NCBI GenBank assembly: GCA_003133325.1
Contig: PKXA01000111.1
Coordinates: 62,001-126,000, forward strand
Source: Acidimicrobiaceae bacterium
GTDB lineage: Bacteria; Actinomycetota; Acidimicrobiia; Acidimicrobiales; RAAP-2
Length of the DNA stretch: 64,000 nt
Direction: 5' to 3'
Below the pieces are notes generated by a model that saw nothing but the letters and a program-made list of their open reading frames with translations, was not told the origin of the DNA and ran no database searches. Of this stretch, positions 40,294 through 49,852 are shown piece by piece. The position numbers were made by a program, and so were the translations under genes. Position 1 is the first letter of the stretch. Each line of letters begins with the position of its first letter.

Positions 40294-41553
40294 ATGGGTG
40301 ACGTTGAACCGACCGCGGCCGACTTTGACCCCCATGCCGAAAGCTACCTGGATGACCGCCACGCCACCTGGGCCGCACTGCGACGATGCCCGGTTTCACG
40401 CAGCCCCCACTACGGGGGATTCTGGGTGGTGAGTGGGTACGACGAGGTGGCCCAGGTGGCCCGGGACGACGCCACATTCTCGAGCCGGTACGAGCCGGCG
40501 TCGGTCGGCGGTCTCGACTACCTGGGGATCACCGGGATCCCGCGGGCCCGGGGCATCCCACAAGCCGGCATTGCCGAAGCCGACCGGGACGTGCACGTTG
40601 CCCTCCGGCGACTCCTCAATCCGTTTCTTCTTCCCGCCGCCATCGAGGCTCTCACCCCATTCATGGAGGAGACGACCACCTGGTTCCTCGACCAGAAGAT
40701 CGGTGACGGCCAGATGGACATGGTGCTCGATTTCGCCAATCCGGTTCCGGCCGTCATCACCATGCAGCTGATTGGTCTCCCCTGTGACCAGTGGGCCCGG
40801 TATGCGGAGGTCTTCCATGGAACCGTGGCCTACGGCACACGAACGCCTCAACATCGCCAGGCCTTGGCCCTCATCCCGGCCATGGTGACCGAGCTGGTGG
40901 CTGCAGTGGAGGAACGGAGGCGGAAACCCCAAGCCGACATCCTCACCGAGCTGACCCGTCTGCGACTGGACGATGGCCGCTTGCTCACCGACGAGCAGAT
41001 CGGATCCGTGCTGTGGAACCTGGTCGGCGGAGGCCTGGACACCACCACGTCATTGACATCCCTGGCCCTGCACCACCTCAACACCGATGCCGGGGCACGG
41101 CGGCGATTGGTCGAGAATCCGGACCTTCTTCCCACCGCAACCGAGGAGTACCTCCGTTTCTTCTGTGTCAACGAGACGCTCACCCGCACGGTCACCAAGG
41201 ACACCGAACTCGGGGGCCGGCACCTTCAACGGGGCGACTACCTGATGTTGAGTTGGTTGTCCGCCAATCTCGACGAGAAGGTGTTCGACGACGCCGAGGA
41301 GCTGGTGCTGGATCGCGCCCCCAACCGCCACCTGGCCTTCGGGGTCGGGGCACACCGGTGCATCGGCATGCATATGGCGCGAACTCTCTTCCGGATCATG
41401 ATGCGTGAAGTACTGAGACGGATCCCCGACTATCAGATCGACATAGATGCAACCCGCTTCTATCAGGGAAACCCCGAGCTCACAGGGGTCGTCACCATGC
41501 CGACCACCTTCACTCCGGGAGCCATCACCGGTCGATCCGGGCCGCCGTTCTGA
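40294..41553 (+). CDS. Cytochrome P450
   Basis: VGGGLDTTTSLTSLALHHL I-helix; LAFGVGAHRCIGMHMAR heme-binding loop. Confidence 0.95.
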   Translation: MGDVEPTAADFDPHAESYLDDRHATWAALRRCPVSRSPHYGGFWVVSGYDEVAQVARDDATFSSRYEPASVGGLDYLGITGIPRARGIPQAGIAEADRDVHVALRRLLNPFLLPAAIEALTPFMEETTTWFLDQKIGDGQMDMVLDFANPVPAVITMQLIGLPCDQWARYAEVFHGTVAYGTRTPQHRQALALIPAMVTELVAAVEERRRKPQADILTELTRLRLDDGRLLTDEQIGSVLWNLVGGGLDTTTSLTSLALHHLNTDAGARRRLVENPDLLPTATEEYLRFFCVNETLTRTVTKDTELGGRHLQRGDYLMLSWLSANLDEKVFDDAEELVLDRAPNRHLAFGVGAHRCIGMHMARTLFRIMMREVLRRIPDYQIDIDATRFYQGNPELTGVVTMPTTFTPGAITGRSGPPF

Positions 41554-41776
41554 TGGATGAGCCGACCTGGGTGGAGATCCTTAAAAAAGTAGGTGGCGAC
41601 CCTGGCATGCGAAGGCCGCATCCACGAAGCTCGCTCGGCACGGCGCGACATCGTCGGCGGCTGATGGCCTCCCGCATGGCGGTGCTGAGCGCGCCGATGG
41701 GTTCGAGGCCGATCGCCATCGGCGGCGGTCACTCTCCGTGGTGCGGCGGAGGGGACGGGAGGGGATGGGAGCCACG

Positions 41777-41896
41777 TTCGTTCCACGTCGCGGCGAAAGC
41801 GGTTCCTGTGATCGGCAAAGTGCCACGCAGCGTGTTGGTCTCATCCGTAGATGCGCAATTTGCAACCGATGCCAATTCGCCGCGACGTGGAACGAA
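41777..41896. repeat. Perfect 21-bp inverted repeat (ttcgttccacgtcgcggcgaa ... ttcgccgcgacgtggaacgaa), 78-bp interior
   Basis: Arms 41777-41797 and 41876-41896 read directly as exact reverse complements; flanking bases show further imperfect symmetry. Confidence 0.9.
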
Positions 41897-42293
41897 ACCA
41901 ACGTGAAGGCGTTCCCGGTGCGGCCAATATCGACCACCGGGAAGCCATCGCCGGTGGTGGGGTGGATCCGCTGCGATGATGCCGGCTACGCCAATCTGCC
42001 TGGGCTCCCCGCCTGGCGGGCCGGCAAGCGGCCGAAGGGGGGGTGCCCGATTTCGCCGCTGGAGGCCGGGCACGCCCTCTCGTCCCGGCTGAAGGCAAAC
42101 CTGGGTGAGCGGTACCGGCGGATCTCACCTCCTTGGGCGGGGTGGCATCCGGCCGGGTGGGACTGACCGGTCGCCATCCGGTAACTGCCGGCCGGCGCGC
42201 TAGGTTCGCGGCGGCGCCCGGCGGCGCGAGATTCCTGTCGCCGGTCCGGCCGGGTCATGGTGCGCAACTATTCGAAGACAAGGGAGGACTGAG

Positions 42294-42791
42294 GTGCCGC
42301 AAAGCGTCCTGAGTGAGATAATCGGCCAGCCGACGGGAAAATCGGTGGTGACCGTGGAGCGCGGGCATCTGGCCACGTTTGCCGGGGCCGTGAAAGACGC
42401 CAGCCCGGTGTATCGGGACCCGCGGGCGGCCACCGAGGCCGGCCTGGCTGGGATCCCGGCGCCTCCGACCTATCCGTTCGTCATGGAGAACTTCGGTGTC
42501 TTTCCCGAGCTACAGCCGTCTGATGCACCTACCGGCAATCCGATGGTGTCGGTGCTCGGTCCGCTGATGGCCAAAGGCGGCCTCATTCTCCACGGAGAAC
42601 AGGAGTTCACCTACCACCGGCCGATCTTTGCCGGGGACGTTCTCGAAGGCGAAGGCAAGGTGGTCGACGCGTATCAAAAGGAGTCCAAGGGCAAGACGAT
42701 GACCTTCGTAGTGGTGGAGACGGTGTGGACCGATCAGGCCACCGGGGATCCCGTCTGCACCTCGCGTATGAACATCATCCACCGGATCTGA
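42294..42791 (+). CDS. MaoC-like/FAS1-type hot-dog dehydratase (HadA-like N-terminal domain)
   Basis: VTVERGHLATFAGAVKDASPVYRDPRAATEAGLAGIPAPPTYPFVM, HGEQEFTYHRPIFAGDVL; GGGAGG RBS. Confidence 0.85.
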   Translation: MPQSVLSEIIGQPTGKSVVTVERGHLATFAGAVKDASPVYRDPRAATEAGLAGIPAPPTYPFVMENFGVFPELQPSDAPTGNPMVSVLGPLMAKGGLILHGEQEFTYHRPIFAGDVLEGEGKVVDAYQKESKGKTMTFVVVETVWTDQATGDPVCTSRMNIIHRI

Positions 42792-43621
42792 TGGTTGCCT
42801 CCGCCCCCCCCTCCACTGACGTCCTTCGCCGGGTCGAGAACGGAGTGGCATGGATCACTCTCAACCGGCCCGAAGCCGGAAACGCCATCACCGCCGAGAT
42901 GAGGACCCAGCTCATCTCGTGGTTGGAGGAGGCCTCGGGCGACCTGGCCGTGCGAGCGGTGGTGCTGACCGGGGCCGGGGAGAAGGGGTTCTGCACCGGA
43001 GCCGACCTCCGCAGCAGCCCCGCCGGCCCACCTCGCCCGGTAGGCGCCCCCGACCGGGCAGTAGGCGATGCCGCCCGGCTCATCCGAACCGGCTGGCAGC
43101 GTCTGGTCGGAGCGGTGCTCGACTGTGAGAAGCCGGTGATCGCGGCAGTGAACGCCACAGCCGCCGGAGGGGGGATGCATCTCGCCCTGGCCTGCGATCT
43201 GGTGATCGCGGCGGAGGAGTCGAAGTTCATCGAGGTGTTCGTTCGCCGGGGGATTGCACCCGATGCCGGCGGTGCCTACCTTCTGGCCCGGCTCATCGGT
43301 CCCCAAAAAGCGAAGGAGCTCTTCTTCTTCGGGGACGCGGTGCCCGCCGCGGCGGCGGAACGCCTGGGTCTCGTCAATCGGGTGGTCCCCCGGGCCGAGT
43401 TGACGTCCGTGGTGGGCGAATGGGCGACCCGGTTGGCATCGGGCCCGACCCAGGCCATCGGCATGGCCAAGTACCTGACCAATCGGGCCCTCGAGTCGGA
43501 CAGGTCGACCGCCTTCTGGGATGAGGCTGTCGGTCAGGAGCTGATCACCGGGACCGAGGACTGTCGAGAGGGCCTGGCGTCGTTCGCCGAACGACGGACG
43601 CCGGAGTTCCGTGGATGGTAA
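42791..43621 (+). CDS. Enoyl-CoA hydratase
   Basis: VENGVAWITLNRPEAGNAITAEMR, GEKGFCTGADL, ATAAGGGMHLALACDLVIAAEESKF. Confidence 0.93.
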   Translation: MVASAPPSTDVLRRVENGVAWITLNRPEAGNAITAEMRTQLISWLEEASGDLAVRAVVLTGAGEKGFCTGADLRSSPAGPPRPVGAPDRAVGDAARLIRTGWQRLVGAVLDCEKPVIAAVNATAAGGGMHLALACDLVIAAEESKFIEVFVRRGIAPDAGGAYLLARLIGPQKAKELFFFGDAVPAAAAERLGLVNRVVPRAELTSVVGEWATRLASGPTQAIGMAKYLTNRALESDRSTAFWDEAVGQELITGTEDCREGLASFAERRTPEFRGW

Positions 43622-43690
43622 CGCCGACCGGTGACGGCCCTACTGGAACCGGTTCTTAACCCTGGGGGCGAAAATGCTAGAACGTGTCGC

Positions 43691-44146
43691 GTGAACTCGA
43701 CCTGGTTGACCACGGTGGAATGGCTGGCCGTACTGCGAATCGGCCTCGGCCTCTGGTGGCTGAAGAGCTTCCTCCACAAGGACCTCGGGGCATGGTTGAA
43801 GCGAGGTGCCGGAATTTCGTGGGGCGGGTCTGTCGCCGAGAAGCACAAGTGGTCCTTCGTGAAGACCGGGTTCGACAAGGTCGTCCGACCCCATCCGATC
43901 CCCATGGCCTACATCGTGGTCTTCGCCGAGCTCGCTCTCGGATTGGGTCTCGTCCTGGGGTTTCTGACCCCGATCGCCGCCATCGCCGGCATCGTGCTCA
44001 ACCTTCTGTACTTCGTGCTGATGATCAATGACTGGGCCGAACAAGGGCAGAACCTGATGATGATCCTGGCCGCGGTGGTGGTGCTCGGAACCCACGGTTG
44101 GGATGTGTGGTCGGTCGACCACCTCCTTCACCTCTTCGGAGCCTGA
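43691..44146 (+). CDS. DoxX-family-like integral membrane protein
   Basis: GTG start; VLRIGLGLWWLKSF..., PMAYIVVFAELALGLGLVLGFLTPIAAIAGIVLNLLYF. Confidence 0.8.
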   Translation: MNSTWLTTVEWLAVLRIGLGLWWLKSFLHKDLGAWLKRGAGISWGGSVAEKHKWSFVKTGFDKVVRPHPIPMAYIVVFAELALGLGLVLGFLTPIAAIAGIVLNLLYFVLMINDWAEQGQNLMMILAAVVVLGTHGWDVWSVDHLLHLFGA

Positions 44147-44206
44147 CCGGTGGATGTGACATTGTGTTTTCAGGACGAAGCAGACCGTGACAAGGAGGAC
44201 TGACCG

Positions 44207-44638
44207 ATGGCTCCAGGGACGTTGTATGTCGAGGACGTGGCCGAAGGCGACGAAGCGCCGGTTCGTAGCCACGTATTGACCCGCACCGATCTGGTTGCCT
44301 ACGCCGGGGCATCAGGTGACTACAACCCCATGCATCATGACGAGGTGATTGCCACCGCATCGGGCCAACCCAGTGTGTTCGGACACGGCATGTTCTCGAT
44401 GGGGTTCCTGGGCTCCGCGCTCACCGACTATGTGGGCATCGGGAATGTCCGTCGTTTTCAGGTACGCTTCGCCAAACAGACCTGGCCGAGCGAGAAGCTC
44501 GAGACGAAGATTGTCGTAACCGGTACCCGCAACGAGGCCGGCGAACATCTGGTTGATCTCGATGTCCGTCTCCACAACGCCGACGGCGAGGAGAAGGTGG
44601 TCGGGCAGGCAACCGCTGTGCTCGCCAGCCGATCGTGA
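44207..44638 (+). CDS. MaoC-family (R)-hydratase/dehydratase (HadB-like)
   Basis: LVAYAGASGDYNPMHHDEVIATASGQPSVFGHGMFSMGFLG hydratase-2 motif; AGGAGG RBS. Confidence 0.9.
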   Translation: MAPGTLYVEDVAEGDEAPVRSHVLTRTDLVAYAGASGDYNPMHHDEVIATASGQPSVFGHGMFSMGFLGSALTDYVGIGNVRRFQVRFAKQTWPSEKLETKIVVTGTRNEAGEHLVDLDVRLHNADGEEKVVGQATAVLASRS

Positions 44639-44644
44639 ACCGCG

Positions 44645-44680
44645 CCCGGCCTTCCCCTCGTCATTAGACGACCGGCCGGG
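44645..44680. terminator. Candidate bidirectional terminator: nested inverted repeat between convergent genes
   Basis: CCCGGCC (44645-44651)/GGCCGGG (44674-44680) enclosing CGTC-atta-GACG (44659-44670). Confidence 0.35.
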
Positions 44681-44807
44681 TTGGCTTCACACACCCCAAA
44701 CACCAATCCCGAACGAGAGCCCTGAGCTTCCCGAATCCACTGGATACCGGTTGAAGCAGTTCCGGCTCGGTCCGCCGATCGTCAGCGAGGCGCGCCGCGG
44801 GTTCGGC

Positions 44808-45710
44808 TCAGAAGAAGCTGAACTTCGGGATACCTGATGAGATTCCCTTGAAGAGCTCGCCCTTGGCATCGGCCAACTCTTTGGGGGTCCACATCGAGTC
44901 GCGGTGAATTTCGCCCACCGGATGGAAGCCGCCGGTGGCCCACACGTTGCCGCCGAAGACTATGAAGTTCTGACCGGTCACGTCGGAGGCCTCATCGGAG
45001 GCCAGGAAACCGACCAGTTGGGCGACATTACGGGGATCCCATTCGTCGAAGCCCTTGTCGACCTTGGCCATCTCCCCGAACAGACCCTCGGTCATCCGGG
45101 TACGGGCCCGGGGGGAGATGGAGTTGACGGTGATCCCGTAACGCTCGAGCTCGCGAGCCAGCACCCAGGTCATCGACGCGATCCCGGCTTTGGCCGCCGA
45201 GTAGTTGGCCTGGCCGGCGTTGCCGTAGAGCCCGGCCTCCGAGGAGGTGTTGATGATGTGACCGGTCACCGTCTCGCCCGCCTTGGCCCGCCCTCGCCAG
45301 TAGATGGCGGCGTGATGCGAGGGGGCGAAGTGACCCTTCAGGTGGACCCGGATGACATCGTCCCAGTCCGACTCCTCCATGTTGAAACTCATCTTGTCCC
45401 GCAGAATTCCGGCATTGTTGACCAGGATGTCGAGCTGGCCGAAGGTATCGACGGCTTGGTCGACGAGGGCCTTGGCCCCTTCCCACGAGCTGACGTCAGA
45501 AGAGTTGACGGCCCCGTCACTCCCCCCGGCCTTGATCAGCTCCACCACCTCTTCGGCCGGGTTCTTGTCGCCCCCTTCGCCCTGGAGGGAGGAACCGACG
45601 TCATTGACGATGACCTTGGCTCCCTCGGATGCCAGCAGAAGGGCCTCCTCGCGTCCGATTCCCCGACCTGCGCCGGTGACGATGGCTACCTTGCCGTCGA
45701 GCAGTCCCAT
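44808..45710 (-). CDS. SDR-family oxidoreductase (17beta-HSD4/3-hydroxyacyl-CoA dehydrogenase-like)
   Basis: MGLLDGKVAIVTGAGRGIGREEALLLASEGAKVIVNDVG..., YSAAKAGIASMTWVLARE. Confidence 0.92.
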   Translation of the reverse strand: MGLLDGKVAIVTGAGRGIGREEALLLASEGAKVIVNDVGSSLQGEGGDKNPAEEVVELIKAGGSDGAVNSSDVSSWEGAKALVDQAVDTFGQLDILVNNAGILRDKMSFNMEESDWDDVIRVHLKGHFAPSHHAAIYWRGRAKAGETVTGHIINTSSEAGLYGNAGQANYSAAKAGIASMTWVLARELERYGITVNSISPRARTRMTEGLFGEMAKVDKGFDEWDPRNVAQLVGFLASDEASDVTGQNFIVFGGNVWATGGFHPVGEIHRDSMWTPKELADAKGELFKGISSGIPKFSFF

Positions 45711-45792
45711 AGTGGCCTCCAATGCCTAGTTGCAGAATGTGGGTACAGCGTGTGTGATTCGATAAGCGCCGCCCATCGGAGCCGAAGCCCTG

Positions 45793-46890
45793 GTGATGGT
45801 GCGGTGGACCCCGGGAAGCATGGCCGAAACCCACCCCTCCCGGCAAGACGGCGATGGTAGGTTCGGAACTCGGCCGATGGTGAACGGAGATGGTGTGAGC
45901 GGAAAGACAACGGCGGCAGCTGGGCCGAACCTCGCTGAGTCGCCGAGTACTGCGATGGGCAAGGTCAAGCCACTTCTGTCCCGGGTGGAGATGAAGGCGC
46001 GCCGAGAGGCCACCCGCCTGGCGGGGCTGTCGTTCACCCAGCTTCCTCCCCGTCAGGCGGTGCGAATGGTGTACAACGTCCTGCTGCGACGTGAACCCGA
46101 TATCGACGCCTGGAACGATCTGACCGCGGCCATGGTGGATGGCCATCTCACCCACCATGACGTGATGGACAGGGTCCGTTGTTCGAGCGAATACCGCACC
46201 CAAGTGCCGGTCGGAGTGGACAACCTCCACAGCTCGTTGCACGCCAGCCGGTGTGAATTCATTGTCGGCCTACCAGCCGCCCGGCAGATCGTCGACCTCG
46301 GGGGCGGTCACACCATCGACCCCCGGGGGGCACTGGTGGTGCTCGGTTATCCCTATGCCTTCGATGAGCTGGTGGTGGTCGATCTCCCGCCTGACGATCG
46401 ACATCCCCTCTATCACTCCGAACGGTTCGGAGCCGGGGACACCGGGCGGGGCACGGTGCGCTATGAGTACCGTTCGATGGCAGATCTTTCGTTTGCCGAG
46501 GACAGCTCCGTCGATCTCATCTACAGCGGGCAGTCCATCGAGCACGTGACCCCGGCGGACGGTGACATCGTGCTCGCCGAGGCCCTCCGCATCCTGAAGC
46601 CGGGCGGGTTCCTGGCCATCGACACGCCCAATGGCAAGGTATGCCGCCTCCAACAGGACGCCTTCATCGATCCCGACCACAAGGTGGAGTACACCCTGTC
46701 CGAACTGCGGTCCAAAGTCGGCTCGGCCGGATTCGACGTGGTGGCTGAGCGTGGTCTGAACTGGGGGGGGGAGGCCGTCTCACGGGGAGAGTTCGACCCG
46801 GTCGCCCTGGCTGCCAACTACGGGACCTACTTCGATGCCGAGTCCTGTTATCTGTTGGCGCTGCTCTGCCAGAAACCCTCGCCCGGCTAG
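45793..46890 (+). CDS. Class I SAM-dependent methyltransferase with N-terminal DUF4214-like segment
   Basis: AVRMVYNVLLRREPDIDAWNDLTAAMVDGHLTHHDVMDRVRCSSEY (DUF4214-like) then EHVTPADGDIVLAEALRILKPGGFLAIDTPNG; true start uncertain (45793-45955). Confidence 0.75.
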   Translation: MMVRWTPGSMAETHPSRQDGDGRFGTRPMVNGDGVSGKTTAAAGPNLAESPSTAMGKVKPLLSRVEMKARREATRLAGLSFTQLPPRQAVRMVYNVLLRREPDIDAWNDLTAAMVDGHLTHHDVMDRVRCSSEYRTQVPVGVDNLHSSLHASRCEFIVGLPAARQIVDLGGGHTIDPRGALVVLGYPYAFDELVVVDLPPDDRHPLYHSERFGAGDTGRGTVRYEYRSMADLSFAEDSSVDLIYSGQSIEHVTPADGDIVLAEALRILKPGGFLAIDTPNGKVCRLQQDAFIDPDHKVEYTLSELRSKVGSAGFDVVAERGLNWGGEAVSRGEFDPVALAANYGTYFDAESCYLLALLCQKPSPG

Positions 46891-46893
46891 TCC

Positions 46894-47772
46894 TCACCCA
46901 CCGTCGGCCGCTCGGGGCATGACGATGACACCGAGCACCGAGGCGTTCTGGCGCTCGGACTCTGCCTCCACTTCGTGCATGAAGCGCCCGGCCTGGGGCG
47001 AGAGAGACTCGGACCAGGCCCGCAGACCCCGTTGGATCACCGTCAGGTCAGCCAGTCTGGGAACGCAGTCGCCAAGGGCGGCGGACACCGCGGCGGGAAA
47101 CGGGTAGGCGAGTTGCTCGGCCACCCAACCCCGGGCCAGTCGCCGGGCGGCGTCGTCGTCGGGGGGCAGAGCCACCACCTGAGTGGCCAGGTCGCGCAAG
47201 CGGGCAAAGAGGGCGTCGTGACCGTCGGCCATCACCAAACGCTCGAGCAACTCGGTGATCTGCTCAGGGAGGACCATCTGGCCGAAGAGTAGGGGCACCG
47301 GGAGTTCCCACGAGCTGAAGATCTTCAGATAGGCGACCGCGGCTCGATCGGAAAGTGGTCGGCTCAGGCGTCCGAACATGCCGATGCTGTCCCGTTGGGT
47401 GGTGGCCAGTCGGGCCATGGAGCCCGAAGGATCGTCATCGCTGTGCCCCAGGGCGGTGTCGACGGCCTCGAGGAGACGCTCGATGCGCCGCCGTTCGCCA
47501 TCGAGCACCAACCGGTGTTGCACCAGGGCAGCGTGAAGGGTCTCCGGCTCGTCGTTCAGACACGCCCGGATGGCGCCCAGTCCCATGCCGAGGCTCCGGA
47601 GCAGGTCGATGCGGAGCAAGAGGAGAACGTCGGCAGGCCGAAAGGTGCGATAGCCGCTGTTCAGGTGGTCGGGGGCGATGAGCCCGATGGCCTCGTAGTG
47701 GCGAATGCGCCCGGCCGTGATCCCGGTGAGGGCGGTCACGTCGCCGATGAACAAACAGCCTGGTTGCGGCAC
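46894..47772 (-). CDS. MerR-family transcriptional regulator
   Basis: FIGDVTALTGITAGRIRHYEAIGLIAPDHLNSGYRTFRPADVLLLLRIDLLRSLGMGLGAIRACL. Confidence 0.9.
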   Translation of the reverse strand: MPQPGCLFIGDVTALTGITAGRIRHYEAIGLIAPDHLNSGYRTFRPADVLLLLRIDLLRSLGMGLGAIRACLNDEPETLHAALVQHRLVLDGERRRIERLLEAVDTALGHSDDDPSGSMARLATTQRDSIGMFGRLSRPLSDRAAVAYLKIFSSWELPVPLLFGQMVLPEQITELLERLVMADGHDALFARLRDLATQVVALPPDDDAARRLARGWVAEQLAYPFPAAVSAALGDCVPRLADLTVIQRGLRAWSESLSPQAGRFMHEVEAESERQNASVLGVIVMPRAADGG

Positions 47773-47846
47773 GCCCCTTGACTCTACAACTATAGGAAGG
47801 TCTTGGATGGTGGGGCGAAGCTTCGTGTGGGTGACAGGAGAGCCAG

Positions 47847-48677
47847 TTGCATCAGATCTATGGCACGCTCGTCGGACGATGGTACGTCACCCTGTTCGGA
47901 TTGACTTTCCTCTGGCGGGCCAGCCGACACCTCGGTTGGCGTAGGACGATCCTCTACGCCGTGGCGGCGGTGGGGATCGGCTCTCTGGCGGAGAACTGCT
48001 CGGTTCACTTCGGGGTTCCCTACACCGGCTACAACTTCAACCCGCTTCTTCGCCATAAAGAGATCTTCATCGGCGACGTGCCCTTGATGGTCCCGCTCTC
48101 CTATACCTTCTTGGGCTATTTCGGGTTTTCCGCCGGCCGGCTCTTGACCAGTGGCCCATGGCAGACCCGGGCCCGCCGCCCATGGCACGAGTATCTGGTC
48201 GGCTTGGTCCTCACCGTATGGGCACTGTGGATCATGGATCCGGTCTCGCGGCTCGGGAACCGGTGGTTCCTGGGCACGGTGTTCCACTACCGCGGCCCGG
48301 GGTTCTGGTTCGGCCTCCCTCTCGGCAGCCAGGTCGGCTTCACCCTCACCGCTGCCGTCCTGTTGGCCATCCTCACCTACATGACCAGGAGTGAGCCCAA
48401 CCGGCGGGTCGAACGCTGGATGGACCACCCCCACATGGTGAGCCTGGTCACCTACAACTGTCAGATTCTGTGGTTGGCCATTGTGGCCGCCGTACTGGGT
48501 GCCAATGAGATCGCCGGGTCGGCATTGCTCATGTGGGTGCCGGCCGCCGCAGTGTCCGCGGTGCTGTGGAGCACCCTCCGCCAGCTTCCCGCCGTGGTCG
48601 GATCACCCACACCCGAATCGCCGGCCGCGGCAAGGCCGCCGGTGCCCGATTCCCCGAGGAGTGAGGTCAGTACATGA
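47847..48677 (+). CDS. Polytopic membrane protein, carotenoid biosynthesis (CruF/DUF422)-like
   Basis: GSLAENCSVHFGVPYTGYNFNPLLRHKEIFIGDVPLMVPLSYTFLGYFGF; multiple TM helices; TTG start. Confidence 0.6.
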   Translation: MHQIYGTLVGRWYVTLFGLTFLWRASRHLGWRRTILYAVAAVGIGSLAENCSVHFGVPYTGYNFNPLLRHKEIFIGDVPLMVPLSYTFLGYFGFSAGRLLTSGPWQTRARRPWHEYLVGLVLTVWALWIMDPVSRLGNRWFLGTVFHYRGPGFWFGLPLGSQVGFTLTAAVLLAILTYMTRSEPNRRVERWMDHPHMVSLVTYNCQILWLAIVAAVLGANEIAGSALLMWVPAAAVSAVLWSTLRQLPAVVGSPTPESPAAARPPVPDSPRSEVST

Positions 48678-49852
48678 CGGGTGGGAGCTTTGAGATCCCG
48701 CTGGGAGATCCGGCGTTCTTCGCCGGTGATCCCGATCCGGAGATGGCCGAGCTCCGCCGGCACTGTCCGGTCAGTTGGCAGAAAGGTGGTGAGTTCTGGG
48801 CGGTGACCAGCCTCCGCGACATTCAAACCGTCGGCAAGGACCCAGCCAACTTCTGTTCCGGCCAGGGTGTGCTCATGTCCGACCGTGGCCGGGAGATTGC
48901 GGCCGAGGACTCCGTCCTCTACCTCGACCCTCCGCGCCACGAGCAGTACCGGAAGCTTGTCAACCGGGCGTTCACGCCACGCCGGGTGGCTACCCTCGAG
49001 CCACGGGTGCGGGAGCTGACCGTAGGTCTGCTCGACCGGATCGACCCCACCCATCCGGTCGATCTGGTGGACGCCTTGTGCGCCCCGCTGCCGTTGTTGG
49101 TCATCGCCGAGCTCCTCGGCCTCCCGGCCGAAGACCGCGACAGCTTCCGCCGGTGGTCCGATGCCATCATGGAAGCGGCCACCAACCTCACCGAGGAGAA
49201 TGCCCTGCTGGCCCTCGAACTCATCGGCTACTTCGATGGGCAACTCGACGCCCGAGCGGAAGCTCCCACCGATGACCTGCTGAGTGCCCTTCTGGTGGCC
49301 GAGGTCGACGGGACCCGGCTCACCAGGGCTGAGGTGCAGGGTTTTTGCATGACCCTCATGGTGGCGGGCAATGAGACCACCCGGTCGCTCATGTCGGGCG
49401 GTTTGGTCACCCTGGCCGATCATCCCCATCAACGGCGCCGGCTCGAGCAGGAGCCCGAGCTTCTGGCGCCGGCCATCGAAGAGATGCTCAGATGGGTGAC
49501 CCCGATCATGGCCATGGCCCGCACCACCACCGGCGAGGTCGTTCTCCATGACACCGAGCTCGGTGGGGGGGAGTACGTGGTTCTCGCCTACGGGGCGGCC
49601 AACCGAGATGAGGAGGTGTTCGGCGAGACGGCCGATCGTTTCGACATCACCCGGTCGCCCAATCCCCACGTCTCGTTCGGCTTCGGCGAGCACTTCTGTA
49701 TCGGGGCGAGCCTGGCCCGGCTCGAGGCCCGTGTCCTCCTCGAGGAGGTCTTGGCCCGTTGGCCCGACTATGCCGTGGCCGGGGATATCGACCGCGCACC
49801 GTCGACCCTATTTCGCCAGATCACCCACGTGCCGGTACTGTTCGCGCCGTGA
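48674..49852 (+). CDS. Cytochrome P450
   Basis: VAGNETTRSLMSGG I-helix; VSFGFGEHFCIGASLAR heme loop. Confidence 0.95.
   Translation: MTGGSFEIPLGDPAFFAGDPDPEMAELRRHCPVSWQKGGEFWAVTSLRDIQTVGKDPANFCSGQGVLMSDRGREIAAEDSVLYLDPPRHEQYRKLVNRAFTPRRVATLEPRVRELTVGLLDRIDPTHPVDLVDALCAPLPLLVIAELLGLPAEDRDSFRRWSDAIMEAATNLTEENALLALELIGYFDGQLDARAEAPTDDLLSALLVAEVDGTRLTRAEVQGFCMTLMVAGNETTRSLMSGGLVTLADHPHQRRRLEQEPELLAPAIEEMLRWVTPIMAMARTTTGEVVLHDTELGGGEYVVLAYGAANRDEEVFGETADRFDITRSPNPHVSFGFGEHFCIGASLARLEARVLLEEVLARWPDYAVAGDIDRAPSTLFRQITHVPVLFAP

Noticed and set aside
41738-42166. 142-aa plus-strand ORF and overlapping minus-strand ORFs in the 41.5-42.3 kb gap
   Set aside because: They are generated by reading through the 21-bp inverted repeat; composition is not protein-like and no RBS fits.
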